Shown: positions 48,621-57,998, numbered from the stretch's first letter. The stretch is DNA of 64,000 bases from Streptomyces sp. AC1-42W (GCF_003248355.1 NZ_QKWY01000001.1:2376001-2440000), one strand, 5' to 3'. The notes: generated by a model from the letters alone, not told the origin. Numbers and translations are program-made.

Positions 48621-49385
48621 ATGGCAACGCTTGAAATCCGCGACCTGCACGTCACCGTCGAGGCCGACAACGCCACGAAGGAGATCCTCAAGGGCGTCGA
48701 CCTGACCGTGAAGCAGGGCGAGACCCACGCCATCATGGGCCCCAACGGGTCCGGCAAGTCCACCCTCGCCTACTCGCTGGCCGGTCACCCCAAGTACACC
48801 GTCACCAGCGGCACGGTGACCCTGGACGGCGAGGACGTCCTGGAGATGTCCGTGGACGAGCGGGCCCGCGCCGGCCTGTTCCTCGCCATGCAGTACCCGG
48901 TCGAGATCCCCGGCGTCTCGGTCTCCAACTTCCTGCGCACCTCCGCCACCGCCGTCCGCGGCGAGGCGCCCAAGCTGCGCACCTGGGTGAAGGAGGTCAA
49001 GGAGGCGATGGCCGAGCTCCAGATGGACCCCGCCTTCGCCGAGCGCAACGTCAACGAGGGCTTCTCCGGCGGCGAGAAGAAGCGCCACGAGATCCTTCAG
49101 CTGGAGCTCCTCAAGCCGAAGGTCGCCATCCTCGACGAGACCGACTCCGGCCTGGACGTCGACGCGCTGCGGATCGTCTCCGAAGGCGTCAACCGGGTCC
49201 GCGGGACCGGCGAGGTCGGCACCCTGCTGATCACGCACTACACCCGGATTCTCCGGTACATCAAGCCCGACTTCGTGCACGTGTTCGCCAACGGCCGCAT
49301 CGCCGAGTCCGGCGGCGCCGAGCTGGCCGACAAGCTGGAGAACGAGGGCTACGAGGCGTACGTGAAGGGTGGCGCAGCCGCGTGA
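48621..49385 (+). CDS. sufC: Fe-S cluster assembly ATPase SufC
   Basis: 254 residues from ATG 48621. Walker A GPNGSGKSTLAYSLAG, the SufC-type signature FSGGEKKRHEILQL, Walker B VAILDETDSGLD and the switch histidine in LLITHYTRIL. It is a soluble ABC ATPase that drives the SufBD scaffold. The sufS start overlaps its stop. Confidence 0.98.
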   Translation: MATLEIRDLHVTVEADNATKEILKGVDLTVKQGETHAIMGPNGSGKSTLAYSLAGHPKYTVTSGTVTLDGEDVLEMSVDERARAGLFLAMQYPVEIPGVSVSNFLRTSATAVRGEAPKLRTWVKEVKEAMAELQMDPAFAERNVNEGFSGGEKKRHEILQLELLKPKVAILDETDSGLDVDALRIVSEGVNRVRGTGEVGTLLITHYTRILRYIKPDFVHVFANGRIAESGGAELADKLENEGYEAYVKGGAAA

Positions 49386-50638
49386 CATATCTGCCGGGCC
49401 TCCTCGACACCGAGGCGATCCGCAAGGACTTCCCCCTGCTGGACCGCACCATCCACGACGGGAAGAAGATCGTCTACCTGGACAGCGCAGCGACCTCCCA
49501 GAAGCCGCGCCAGGTTCTCGACGCCCTCAACCAGTACTACGAGCAGCACAACGCCAATGTGCACCGGGGCGTGTACACGATCGCGGAGGAGGCCACGGCG
49601 CTCTACGAGGGCGCGCGTGACAAGGTCGCCGCCTTCATCAACGCGCCCAGCCGCGACGAGGTCATCTTCACCAAGAACGCCTCCGAGTCGCTGAACCTCG
49701 TGGCCAACATGCTCGGCTGGGCCGACGAGCCCTACCGGGTGGACCACGAGACCGAGATCGTCACCACGGAGATGGAGCACCACTCCAACATCGTGCCCTG
49801 GCAGCTGCTCGCGCAGCGCACGGGCGCGAAGCTGAAGTGGTTCGGCATCACCGACGACGGCCGGCTCGACCTGTCGAACATCAATGACGTCATCACCGAG
49901 AAGACGAAGATCGTCACCTTCACGCTGGTGTCGAACATCATGGGCACCCACAACCCGGTCGAGAAGATCGTCCGGCGTGCCCAGGAGGTCGGTGCGCTCG
50001 TCTGCGTGGACGCCTCCCAGGCGGCCCCGCACATGGTGGTGGACGTCCAGGCGCTCCAGGCCGACTTCGTGGCCTTCACCGGCCACAAGATGGTCGGCCC
50101 GACCGGTATCGGCGTGCTCTGGGGACGGCAGGAACTCCTGGAGGACCTGCCGCCGTTCCTGGGCGGCGGCGAGATGATCGAGACCGTCTCGATGCACTCG
50201 TCCACCTACGCCCCCGCGCCGCACAAGTTCGAGGCCGGTACGCCCCCGATCGCCCAGGCCGTCGGCCTCGGCGCGGCCGTGGACTACCTCTCGGCGATCG
50301 GCATGGAGAACATCCACCGCCATGAGCAGGCCATCACCGAGTACGCGGTGAAGCGGCTCCTGGAGGTGCCGGACCTGCGGATCATCGGCCCCGCCACCGC
50401 GGAGGACCGGGGCGCGACGATCTCCTTCACCCTCGGCGACATCCACCCCCACGACGTGGGCCAGGTGCTCGACGAACAGGGCATCGCGGTCCGGGTCGGC
50501 CACCACTGCGCCCGCCCGGTCTGCCTGCGGTACGGAATTCCTGCGACGACGCGAGCGTCGTTCTATCTGTACTCCACGCCCGCCGAGGTGGACGCCCTGG
50601 TGGACGGCCTGGAACACGTCCGGAACTTTTTCGCCTAG
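49382..50638 (+). CDS. sufS: Cysteine desulfurase SufS
   Basis: 418 residues from GTG 49382. The pyridoxal-phosphate lysine is in AFTGHKMVGPTG, and the persulfide-carrying cysteine in RVGHHCARPVC. EVIFTKNASESLNLV and TTEMEHHSNIVPW are class II desulfurase signatures. It takes sulfur from cysteine and passes it to SufU encoded next. Confidence 0.98.
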   Translation: MTYLPGLLDTEAIRKDFPLLDRTIHDGKKIVYLDSAATSQKPRQVLDALNQYYEQHNANVHRGVYTIAEEATALYEGARDKVAAFINAPSRDEVIFTKNASESLNLVANMLGWADEPYRVDHETEIVTTEMEHHSNIVPWQLLAQRTGAKLKWFGITDDGRLDLSNINDVITEKTKIVTFTLVSNIMGTHNPVEKIVRRAQEVGALVCVDASQAAPHMVVDVQALQADFVAFTGHKMVGPTGIGVLWGRQELLEDLPPFLGGGEMIETVSMHSSTYAPAPHKFEAGTPPIAQAVGLGAAVDYLSAIGMENIHRHEQAITEYAVKRLLEVPDLRIIGPATAEDRGATISFTLGDIHPHDVGQVLDEQGIAVRVGHHCARPVCLRYGIPATTRASFYLYSTPAEVDALVDGLEHVRNFFA

Positions 50639-50659
50639 ACGCGGCTGGGGATTGAACTC

Positions 50660-51115
50660 GTGAAGCTGGATTCCATGTACCAGGAAGTGATCCTGGACCA
50701 CTACAAGCACCCCCACGGGCGCGGCCTGCGGGACGGCGACGCCGAGGTGCACCACGTCAATCCGACGTGCGGTGACGAGATCACTCTGCGGGTACGGTAC
50801 GACGGCGAGACCATCGCCGACGTGAGCTACGAGGGCCAGGGCTGTTCCATCAGCCAGGCCAGCGCCTCCGTGCTGAACGAGCTGCTGGTCGGCAAGGAGC
50901 TGTCCGAGGCGCGGAAGGTCCAGGAGGCGTTCCTGGAGCTGATGCAGTCGAAGGGGCAGCTGGAGCCCGACGACGCGATGGAGGAGTTGCTGGAGGACGC
51001 GGTCGCGTTCGCCGGTGTCTCCAAGTACCCGGCGCGGGTGAAGTGCGCGCTGCTGAGCTGGATGGCGTGGAAGGACGCGACGGCGCAGGCGCTGTCCGAA
51101 GGGAAGACCACATGA
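50660..51115 (+). CDS. sufU: Zinc-dependent sulfurtransferase SufU
   Basis: 151 residues from GTG 50660. The zinc and active-site residues are visible in NPTCGDEI, GQGCSISQAS and RVKCALLSW, with the SufU-specific insertion before the last cysteine. It receives the persulfide from SufS. The stop overlaps the next start (ATGA). Confidence 0.97.
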   Translation: MKLDSMYQEVILDHYKHPHGRGLRDGDAEVHHVNPTCGDEITLRVRYDGETIADVSYEGQGCSISQASASVLNELLVGKELSEARKVQEAFLELMQSKGQLEPDDAMEELLEDAVAFAGVSKYPARVKCALLSWMAWKDATAQALSEGKTT

Positions 51116-51450
51116 GCGACAACGAGACCGTGACGACCAAGCCGGCCTCCGAGGAGGAGGTCCGCGAAGCGCTGTACGACGTGGTCGACCCGGAGCTGGG
51201 CATCGACGTCGTCAACCTGGGGCTGATCTACGGCATCCACATCGACGACGCCAACATCGCCACCCTCGACATGACCCTGACGTCCGCGGCCTGTCCGCTG
51301 ACCGATGTCATCGAGGACCAGGCGAAGTCCGCGACGGACGGCATCGTCAACGAACTCCGGATCAACTGGGTCTGGATGCCCCCGTGGGGCCCGGACAAGA
51401 TCACGGACGACGGCCGCGAACAGCTGCGCGCGCTGGGCTTCAACGTCTGA
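51112..51450 (+). CDS. SufT-like MIP18/DUF59 Fe-S maturation protein
   Basis: 112 residues from ATG 51112. LYDVVDPELGIDVVNLGLIY and LTSAACPLTDVIEDQ, with the conserved cysteine, are signatures of the MIP18 family, whose bacterial members (SufT) help mature Fe-S proteins. Last gene of the suf operon, closed by a 14-bp terminator. Confidence 0.94.
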   Translation: MSDNETVTTKPASEEEVREALYDVVDPELGIDVVNLGLIYGIHIDDANIATLDMTLTSAACPLTDVIEDQAKSATDGIVNELRINWVWMPPWGPDKITDDGREQLRALGFNV

Positions 51451-51470
51451 GCGTCCGCACGACCGCACGA

Positions 51471-51506
51471 AACGGCCCCCGGCACAGTCTGCTGCCGGGG
51501 GCCGTT
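51471..51506. terminator. Terminator of the suf operon
   Basis: AACGGCCCCCGGCA (51471-51484) pairs perfectly with TGCCGGGGGCCGTT (51493-51506), 14 bp with an 8-base loop; on the opposite strand it also serves the lipoprotein gene. Confidence 0.88.
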
Positions 51507-51512
51507 CGGCGT

Positions 51513-52052
51513 TTACGGGTGCCACATGCCGGGTGACTGTTCCTCCGGGGTGGCCGGCAGGTGGTAGCAGCGCGATTGGACGGTGACCCTCAGCATGGCG
51601 GGCGCCTTCTCGGCCTTGACCTCCTTGTCCAGCCTGATGTCGGCCTTGACTCCGCGTGCCTCGGATTCGGCGATGAGCTGCGGGCTGTTGCCGACGGTGC
51701 CGTCCCTGCCGTCCTTCGTGATCTTCCAGCCGTCCTTCGGAAGCTCGTCGCGCAGGCGGTCCATGCCTTTTTCGAGTTCGGCGTAGGGTGCTTTGTAGAG
51801 ACTCCAGAGGTGGAGTGCGTGGTAGGGGTCTTCCTGGCGGTAGTCGTCCGAGCAGGGCGAGGTCATCGCCCCCGGCTCTGTGGCTTTCCCTTTGACGTCG
51901 ATGATTTCGAGGATGCGGCTGGACGCCTGCTCGACGTCTGTCATCGCGGCTTCCTTGCCTCGTGTCTCCATCGCCGTTTCCTTTCCGGAACACGCCACCG
52001 CGAGCACGCACAGCGTGATACTGATTCCCAGCGCAGAAAATCTACTGTTCAA
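51513..52052 (-). CDS. Lipoprotein, possible immunity partner of the hydrolase
   Basis: 179 residues from TTG 52052, chosen because AAGGTGAG precedes it; it overlaps the end of the hydrolase gene by 11 bases. A lipoprotein signal (SALGISITLCVLAVAC, lipobox LAVAC with C21) leads to a charged helical domain with WSLYKAPYAELEKGMDRL and KDGWKITKDGRDG. Two more cysteines (SPCSDD, SRCYHLP) could form a disulfide. The family is unknown to me. Coupling to an exported-effector-like gene makes an immunity or accessory role plausible. Codon bias is weaker than in neighbouring housekeeping genes. Confidence 0.7.
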   Translation of the reverse strand: MNSRFSALGISITLCVLAVACSGKETAMETRGKEAAMTDVEQASSRILEIIDVKGKATEPGAMTSPCSDDYRQEDPYHALHLWSLYKAPYAELEKGMDRLRDELPKDGWKITKDGRDGTVGNSPQLIAESEARGVKADIRLDKEVKAEKAPAMLRVTVQSRCYHLPATPEEQSPGMWHP

Positions 52053-53844
52053 GGCTCACCTTGGAGTATCGGCCGGCGATGACGGCTGCCTGGTTGAAAA
52101 GGCTGAGGGAGTCCTCGTCGTAGAACCCCGTGTGGCCCTCGGCATCGCTTTTCATGATGTTTCCGCCGAAGGATTCGTCGGTGGGAATGGCCGCGTTGTC
52201 ACCGAGCCCCACGAGTCGGCCGCCCCATCGAACCAGCCCGTCGTCCAGGGAATCGGCACCCATGGCCCAGACATGATTGCCCGGGACGCCCAGGTCTCCC
52301 GCATGGTCGGCCTGGACACCGGGGCTGCCCGCGAAGACGTAGTCGTCGACGGCCTTGGCGTCGTGCCAGGTTCCCGACTGGGCCGAGACGCCGGCGACCG
52401 TGCTCCCGTAGCTGTGCCCGACAACGGTCGTGTGGGAGCGGGTGCCGTCGGCGGTCTGCTGCGCGACTCTGTTGCCCTCCAGGAAATCGTGGAGTCGTGG
52501 GCCGCCTTCTTCTGCGTACTTTCCGCTCGGCGCCTGAAAAATGGCATGGTCCGGCGCGTTGTAGTCGAGCCACAGGACGGTGGAGATCTTCTGGTCGGGA
52601 TTCAATTGGTGACTCGCGTTCCAGAGCTTCTCGGCGCGGCCGATGTCCCCACCGCTGGATTCCAGGCTCGCCTTCGTGCCGGGGACCCAGACGCCCACGT
52701 GGTCCGCCGTGTCGGGATTCCCGTTGGCGAGAATGATTCTTCCGTCTCCGAGGCCGGTGGGGTCGAAGCCGAGCGGATACGCCTCGGGAAGTCCTTTCTC
52801 GCCCGTGCGGTCGAAGCGGTCCTGGATGGCGGCCATTCCCTTGAGCGCGCCTTCCAGCCTGTCCTTCTTCGCTCCGTACTTGTCGTTCCACTGCCGCCAC
52901 TCCGCGGTGATGACCGCGGCGGGATAGCCGCCGTTGGTGTTGGGGGCGTACTTGACCGGCTCCTGCGGGATGGTGTTGAGGTCCAACTGGTACTTGGCCC
53001 TCGTCTCGTCCAGCACCATTCTGTTCGCGTCGTCGCGGATGTCGGACGGGAGGCCGTTCATCGCTCCGACGGCGTTCGGATGGACGGCCAGATAGTCGGC
53101 CCGCTGCTCCGGGGTGAGGCCCTTCCACCACGCCGCGCTCTCCTCGGGGGTGGCTTCCTTCGGCGGGGGCTCGATGCTGTCCAGGTACGTGTCGGCGGCG
53201 TCGGCCACCCCGCCCCGGTCGGAGGTCACGTCGGTCCAGTCCCGGTCCGAGACCACGAGGTCGTCGTCGGCGCGTAAGGCGCGGAGCTTCGGCTCCCACT
53301 TCGCGTCGGCCTCGGTGGCTTCCCGCAGGGCGTCCGCTATCCGGCCGGCGTACTCGACGGCCACGCCGTAGTACGGGTTCGGGTGGATGTTCGCGGCCTG
53401 GCGTTCCAGGGCGTCGGCGGTCGGGTCGCCTCCGGCGCTGCCGGTGACGGTGCCGCCCGGGGTGTCCTTCTCCGCGCCCGGCTTCCGGCCCGCCGGGTAG
53501 CCGACCGAACCGTCCGCGTGCACCGTGCAGTGGTCCGCCCGCGCGTCCTCGATCGCCGCCTCCAGCTTCCGTTTGGCCGAAGCCATGTCGAAGGCGAAGC
53601 CGTTCAGCGCGGTGCTCACGAGCCCGCACTCGGTCTGCACGTACTGGAAGTTCCTCGACACCGCGGTCAGTTCGCGCAGGGCGGCCCGGACCGTCGCGCC
53701 CGCCAACTGGTTGCGTATCCCCGCGGCGATCCGGTTGTCGACGGTGTCCTTCGCCGCGTCGGCCATCGCGGCCGTCGCCCGGTACCCGTCCGCGGCGTTC
53801 TCGAACTCCGCGGGCTTGAGCGCCTTCAGCGTCGCAAGATCCAT
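52042..53844 (-). CDS. Helical-bundle alpha/beta hydrolase (DUF1023-type)
   Basis: 600 residues from ATG 53844. Residues 1-110 are helical (TLKALKPAEFENAADGYRAT, AGIRNQLAGATVRAALRELT), resembling WXG100/LXG-type export regions. A middle helical part ends with AWWKGLTPEQRADYLAVHP. The C-terminal alpha/beta-hydrolase domain, of DUF1023 type, has the nucleophile in VVGHSYGSTVAG and a late histidine in GHTGFYDEDSL. No Sec signal. The C-terminal third (52042-52900) uses more A/T-ending codons than the rest, as in polymorphic effectors. Enzyme target unknown. Confidence 0.82.
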   Translation of the reverse strand: MDLATLKALKPAEFENAADGYRATAAMADAAKDTVDNRIAAGIRNQLAGATVRAALRELTAVSRNFQYVQTECGLVSTALNGFAFDMASAKRKLEAAIEDARADHCTVHADGSVGYPAGRKPGAEKDTPGGTVTGSAGGDPTADALERQAANIHPNPYYGVAVEYAGRIADALREATEADAKWEPKLRALRADDDLVVSDRDWTDVTSDRGGVADAADTYLDSIEPPPKEATPEESAAWWKGLTPEQRADYLAVHPNAVGAMNGLPSDIRDDANRMVLDETRAKYQLDLNTIPQEPVKYAPNTNGGYPAAVITAEWRQWNDKYGAKKDRLEGALKGMAAIQDRFDRTGEKGLPEAYPLGFDPTGLGDGRIILANGNPDTADHVGVWVPGTKASLESSGGDIGRAEKLWNASHQLNPDQKISTVLWLDYNAPDHAIFQAPSGKYAEEGGPRLHDFLEGNRVAQQTADGTRSHTTVVGHSYGSTVAGVSAQSGTWHDAKAVDDYVFAGSPGVQADHAGDLGVPGNHVWAMGADSLDDGLVRWGGRLVGLGDNAAIPTDESFGGNIMKSDAEGHTGFYDEDSLSLFNQAAVIAGRYSKVSLEQ

Positions 53845-53853
53845 ACGCCCGGA

Positions 53854-54285
53854 TCACGCCCCTTTCGACCGACCGCCGACGGCCGGGGTGTCCTCGTACG
53901 TGCCCTTCATCGCGTCCAGTTCGGCCTTCAGCGACGCGTCGGGCTTGGCCAGATCATGCCCTGAAGAGGCGAGAAGCCCGCCCAGGGACGTGCAGCGTTT
54001 GCGCACCTTCTCCACATACGCGTGCCAGGAGGTGTACAGCTCCCGCTGGGCCGCCGCGCTCCGGCAGCCGGGCGCGTCGCCCAGTTCCGCCTGCCCGTCC
54101 CCGAGCTTCGTCAGCGCCGAACCGATCGGCGTGGCGAGATCCTTCGTGCCGTCGCCCGCCTGGACCCATGCCCGCTTGCTGGACCTCAGATCCGCCGATG
54201 TGCCCGGCCCCGCCGGACCACCCGCGGGCCCACCCCCCGGGCCATCGGCCGGAACGTGGTTCAACTGCATATGCGTAGACGTCAC
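53854..54285 (-). CDS. WXG100-like helical protein
   Basis: 143 residues from GTG 54285 (GGGGAGGG upstream); M6 is an alternative. After a glycine-rich N-terminus (residues 1-28) it is helical, with LRSSKRAWVQAGDG, LGDAPGCRSAAAQRELYTSW and KVRKRCTSLGGLLASS. Size, helical content, lack of a signal peptide and position directly before a WXG-type hydrolase (nine bases) suggest an ESX/type VII secretion substrate or chaperone. No classical WXG motif is present, so the assignment is tentative. Confidence 0.6.
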   Translation of the reverse strand: MTSTHMQLNHVPADGPGGGPAGGPAGPGTSADLRSSKRAWVQAGDGTKDLATPIGSALTKLGDGQAELGDAPGCRSAAAQRELYTSWHAYVEKVRKRCTSLGGLLASSGHDLAKPDASLKAELDAMKGTYEDTPAVGGRSKGA

Positions 54286-54473
54286 TGCGCCCTCCCCGTG
54301 TGTCCCCTGCCCCCAAGGGCCCGGCCCCGCCTCCGGGTTGTCCGAGCCCGTACACGCGTGCCATCATTCCCGATTCCCACATGCAATCAAGCGGCTTTGC
54401 GCCACATGCGGTTGGCGGCTCGCGCCGGATGTCGCGGCCGCGCGGCGGGGACGCCGAGGGGCAGACTGGGGGC

Positions 54474-54839
54474 ATGGCTCTTCGATTCCATCAAATCGCC
54501 GTGGACGCCCACGATCTGTCCGCCCAGGCACGGTTCTGGTGTGCCGCGCTGGACTGGCGGGTGCTCTACGAGGACGAGGACGAGATCGTCATCGGTGCCG
54601 ACGAGAACACGAGGCCGGGCATCTGCTTCCTGCCCGTGCCCGAGGACAAGGCGGTCAAGAACCGGCTGCACATCGACCTGGCGCCCGACGACCAGGCCGC
54701 CGAGGTCGAGCGGCTGACCGCGCTCGGCGCCCGGCGCGCCGAGGTCGGGCAGGCGGCGGATGTGACCTGGGTGGTGATGACCGACCCCGAGGGCAACGAG
54801 TTCTGCGTCCTGCGCCCGAGGAAGACACTCACCGACTGA
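54474..54839 (+). CDS. VOC (glyoxalase-like) superfamily protein
   Basis: 121 residues from ATG 54474. Two beta-alpha-beta-beta-beta units: FHQIAVDAHDLSAQARFWCA early and RLHIDLAPDDQAAEVERLTA in the middle, ending TDPEGNEFCVLRP. The histidines and glutamate in the usual metal positions (H6, H91 region, E near 110) are present. Substrate unknown; members bind or modify small molecules, including antibiotics. Confidence 0.85.
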   Translation: MALRFHQIAVDAHDLSAQARFWCAALDWRVLYEDEDEIVIGADENTRPGICFLPVPEDKAVKNRLHIDLAPDDQAAEVERLTALGARRAEVGQAADVTWVVMTDPEGNEFCVLRPRKTLTD

Positions 54840-54855
54840 GCCGCCGCGGCCGCCG

Positions 54856-55974
54856 CTACTCCGTGAACTGCGGTGGTACGGCGGCCGCCTCGGCGAGCAC
54901 CGGGGCCAGGTTCTCGGTGCGGATGCGCCGGTCCACGTACAGCAGGCCGGTCACCAGCGGAGGGAACACCGAGACGATCAGCTGGCTCACCAGCTGGCCG
55001 ATCGCCCCGAGCACCACATAGCCGGCCAGCACGGAGATGATCGCGGCCGGGTTCGAGTTCTCGTCCAGGCCGGCCGTGCCCATCGAGCTGGTGAACATGC
55101 CCACGAAGTTGAACGGCAGCTGGATGAGGTAGCTCGCCGCAGCGGCCAGCGCGCCCCCCAGCAGCGTGATCCCGAAGATCCGCCACCAGTCGCCGCGCAC
55201 CAGCCTGGCCGAACGGCGGAGCGAGGCCACCGGGCCCTGGTTCTCGAAGACGGCCGCCGAGGGGGCCAGCGAGAACTTGATCCAGAGCCAGGCCGTCAGC
55301 GGGATGAGGGCCAGGAAGCAGACCGCGCCCGCGACGATCAGCGTCACCCACGCCCCGCCGCCGTCCGTGGCGACCGCGCCGAAGACGCCCACGACGAGCG
55401 CGGCCACGGCCAGCAGCGACGGCACCATCGCGATCAGCGCCGTCAGCAGGAGCGTGCCCAGCACCGCGGGCATCCGGGCCCACGCCCGCCGCCAGACCGC
55501 CGAGAACGTCGTCGGCCGGCCCAGCACCGCCTCCTGGAGGACCGCCGGCACCGCCGCGTAGACCACGGCCGACGCGATCACCGTCGCCAGGAGGCCGACC
55601 AGTCCGACCACGATGAACGCGGTGAACACCGGGCCCAGGTCCCGCCCGGCGGGGTCCTCGTGCTCGGCCAGGTCGAACAGCCGGTCCAGATGGCTCGAAA
55701 CCACCGCGTACGCCACGGCCGCCGCCGCGACCACCACGACCAGCGCCCCGCCGTAGAGCGCCGCGCCCACCGCGAAGAGCTGCTTGCCGTAGCGGCCCAG
55801 CGTGCCGAACGCGCCGTTGAATATGTCCCCGAGCCGCAACGGACCCAGGGGTATCACCCCCGGCTTGGGCGCCATCCAGCCACCGCCCCAGCCGCCCCAC
55901 CCGGACGGTCCCTGAGCTCCCCCGTACGGCGTGCCCCCGTAGGCACCGCCGCCCCACCCTGCGTCCTGCGCCAC
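54856..55974 (-). CDS. Polytopic membrane protein with GP-rich N-terminus
   Basis: 372 residues from GTG 55974 (CGGAG upstream). A tryptophan/glycine-rich soluble N-terminus (GWGGGAYGGTPYGG, GWGGWGGGW) precedes RPLGPLRLGDIFNGAFGTL-like sequence and about six membrane helices. The order LGDIFNGAFGTLGRYGKQLF, then ARLVRGDWWRIFGITLLGG, is that of the glycerophosphodiesterase membrane-domain family (no catalytic domain). Function is unknown. Divergent from the SMR/TetR pair with 107 bases between. Confidence 0.8.
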   Translation of the reverse strand: MAQDAGWGGGAYGGTPYGGAQGPSGWGGWGGGWMAPKPGVIPLGPLRLGDIFNGAFGTLGRYGKQLFAVGAALYGGALVVVVAAAAVAYAVVSSHLDRLFDLAEHEDPAGRDLGPVFTAFIVVGLVGLLATVIASAVVYAAVPAVLQEAVLGRPTTFSAVWRRAWARMPAVLGTLLLTALIAMVPSLLAVAALVVGVFGAVATDGGGAWVTLIVAGAVCFLALIPLTAWLWIKFSLAPSAAVFENQGPVASLRRSARLVRGDWWRIFGITLLGGALAAAASYLIQLPFNFVGMFTSSMGTAGLDENSNPAAIISVLAGYVVLGAIGQLVSQLIVSVFPPLVTGLLYVDRRIRTENLAPVLAEAAAVPPQFTE

Positions 55975-56067
55975 TGCTGCTCCGTCGGTCCGTGCGTCAT
56001 GTACTGGACGAACCACGGTAGCGCCCCCGGATTCCGGCCATCGAGGCCGTCTGCGGGCAGCCGTTGC

Positions 56068-56079
56068 GTACACTTGTAC
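56068..56079. promoter_or_regulatory. Palindrome over the -10 of the SMR-TetR operon
   Basis: GTACA-CT-TGTAC (56068-56079) is a perfect inverted repeat, and the -10-like TACACT (56069-56074) lies inside it, eight bases before the SMR start. This is a natural operator for the TetR protein encoded downstream (inference). Confidence 0.5.
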
Positions 56080-56081
56080 AC

Positions 56082-56402
56082 ATGGGATACGGACTGCTCG
56101 CCGCGGCCATCGCCGCGGAGGTGGCGGGAACGACCGCCATGAAGTACAGCGAGGGATTCACCCGGCTGTGGCCCTCGCTGATCACCGTCGCCGGCTATCT
56201 GCTCGCCTTCTCCCTGCTGGCCCAGACCCTCAAGACCCTGTCCGTGGGCACGGCCTACGCGATCTGGGCGGGCGTCGGCACCGCCGCCGTGGCCGTCATC
56301 GGCATGGTCTTCCTGGGCGAGTCCGCCAGTGCGGCCAAGCTGGCCGGTGTCCTGCTGGTCATCGCGGGGGTCGTCGTGCTCAACCTGGGGGGAGCGCACT
56401 GA
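56082..56402 (+). CDS. Small multidrug resistance (SMR) efflux protein
   Basis: 106 residues from ATG 56082. Four membrane helices with the conserved glutamate E13 in LLAAAIAAEVAGTTAMK, the family's proton/substrate site, then SLITVAGYLLAFSLLAQTLK and GTAYAIWAGVGTAAVAVIG. It exports cationic compounds in exchange for protons. Its stop overlaps the tetR start (TGATG), so the two are co-translated. Confidence 0.94.
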   Translation: MGYGLLAAAIAAEVAGTTAMKYSEGFTRLWPSLITVAGYLLAFSLLAQTLKTLSVGTAYAIWAGVGTAAVAVIGMVFLGESASAAKLAGVLLVIAGVVVLNLGGAH

Positions 56403-56998
56403 TGGCACGGCGGTACGACCCCGAGCGGCGCTCCCGGATCATCGACGCGGCGATCCGGGTGGTCGGCGAGCGGGGCATCGCCGGGCTGAGCCACCGCTCC
56501 GTCGCCGCCGAGGCCGGCGTGCCGCTGGGCTCGACGACGTACCACTTCGCCTCGCTGGACGAGCTGCTGACCGCCGCCCTGCGCCGGACCAACGAGAACT
56601 TCGCCGCCGTCATGCGCGGGAGCACCGCCCTCGCGGACCCGGACGCCGACCTCGCGGCCGAACTCGCCCGGCTGCTCGGGCGGTACTTCGCCGCCGGGCG
56701 CGGCCGGGCGGAGCTGGAGTACGAGCTGTACCTCGCCGCCCTGCGCCGCCCCGCGCTGCGCCCGGTCGCCGCCGAGTGGACCGACGCCACCGCCGCCCTG
56801 CTCCAGCCGTGCACCGACCCGGCGACCGCCCGGGCCCTGGTCGCCCTGGTGGACGGCATCTGCCTCCAGGTCCTGCTGACCGGCGGCGAGTACGACGAGG
56901 CGTACGCCCGCGAAATGCTGGGCCGGGTGCTGGGACGGGGCGCGGAGCCTCGCCCGGACGGTGAGACCGGTTCGCCCGGGCGGGGGCGGTCCGGTTAG
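56402..56998 (+). CDS. TetR-family regulator of the SMR pump
   Basis: 198 residues from ATG 56402. The HTH is [20 protein letters not shown], then [20 protein letters not shown], typical of TetR proteins. The helical C-terminal domain has a ligand pocket region [20 protein letters not shown]. Encoded after its target, it probably represses the operon at 56068-56079. Confidence 0.92.
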   Translation: MARRYDPERRSRIIDAAIRVVGERGIAGLSHRSVAAEAGVPLGSTTYHFASLDELLTAALRRTNENFAAVMRGSTALADPDADLAAELARLLGRYFAAGRGRAELEYELYLAALRRPALRPVAAEWTDATAALLQPCTDPATARALVALVDGICLQVLLTGGEYDEAYAREMLGRVLGRGAEPRPDGETGSPGRGRSG

Positions 56999-57008
56999 GT
57001 TTCTGGTC

Positions 57009-57998
57009 ATGACCGACACGACTTCCACCCGGCCCACCGGCGCCGTCGCCGCCGGCCTCGCCACCATCGCCGGCGACGGCTCCGTCCTCGACACCTGGTT
57101 CCCCGCGCCCGAGCTCACCGCCGAGCCGGGCCCCGCCGGAACCGAGCGGCTCGACCCCGACCGGGCCGTCAACCTGCTCGGCGAGGGCGCCGCCAAGGCT
57201 ATCGGCGTGGACGCCCGCCGCGGGGTCGAGGTCGTCGCCGTGCGCACGGTCATCGCCTCGCTCGACGACAAACCGCTCGACGCCCACGACGTCTACCTGC
57301 GCCTGCACCTGCTCTCGCACCGCCTGGTCCGCCCGCACGGCCAGAACCTGGACGGCATCTTCGGCTTCCTCGCCAACGTCGCCTGGACCTCGCTCGGCCC
57401 GGTCGCCGTGGACGACCTGGAGAAGGTCCGGCTCAACGCCCGCGCCGACGGGCTGCACCTCCAGGTGACCTCCGTCGACAAGTTCCCCCGGATGACGGAC
57501 TACGTGGCGCCCAAGGGCGTACGCATCGCGGACGCCGACCGGGTCCGCCTCGGCGCGCACCTCGCCTCCGGCACCACCGTCATGCACGAGGGCTTCGTCA
57601 ACTTCAACGCCGGCACGCTCGGCACCTCCATGGTCGAGGGCCGCATCTCCGCCGGTGTCGTCATCGGCGACGGCTCGGACATCGGCGGCGGCGCCTCCAC
57701 CATGGGCATGCTCTCCGGCGGCGGCAAGGAGCGCATCGTCATCGGCGAGCGCTGCCTGGTCGGCGCGGAGGCCGGGGTCGGCATCGCGCTCGGCGACGAG
57801 TGCGTCGTGGAGGCCGGCCTCTACGTCACCGCCGGCACCCGCGTCACCATGCCGGACGGCCAGGTGGTCAAGGCCCGCGAGCTCTCCGGCGCCTCGAACA
57901 TCCTCTTCCGCCGCAACTCGGTCACCGGAACCGTCGAGGCCCGCCCGAACAACGCGGTCTGGGACGGCCTCAACGACGTCCTGCACAGCAACAACTGA
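57009..57998 (+). CDS. dapD: Tetrahydrodipicolinate N-succinyltransferase
   Basis: 329 residues from ATG 57009, the actinobacterial long form. The left-handed beta-helix (hexapeptide repeats) is seen in [18 protein letters not shown] and [20 protein letters not shown]. It uses succinyl-CoA in the lysine and diaminopimelate pathway for the cell wall. A dapA homologue converges from the right, giving two enzymes of one pathway side by side. Confidence 0.97.
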   Translation: MTDTTSTRPTGAVAAGLATIAGDGSVLDTWFPAPELTAEPGPAGTERLDPDRAVNLLGEGAAKAIGVDARRGVEVVAVRTVIASLDDKPLDAHDVYLRLHLLSHRLVRPHGQNLDGIFGFLANVAWTSLGPVAVDDLEKVRLNARADGLHLQVTSVDKFPRMTDYVAPKGVRIADADRVRLGAHLASGTTVMHEGFVNFNAGTLGTSMVEGRISAGVVIGDGSDIGGGASTMGMLSGGGKERIVIGERCLVGAEAGVGIALGDECVVEAGLYVTAGTRVTMPDGQVVKARELSGASNILFRRNSVTGTVEARPNNAVWDGLNDVLHSNN

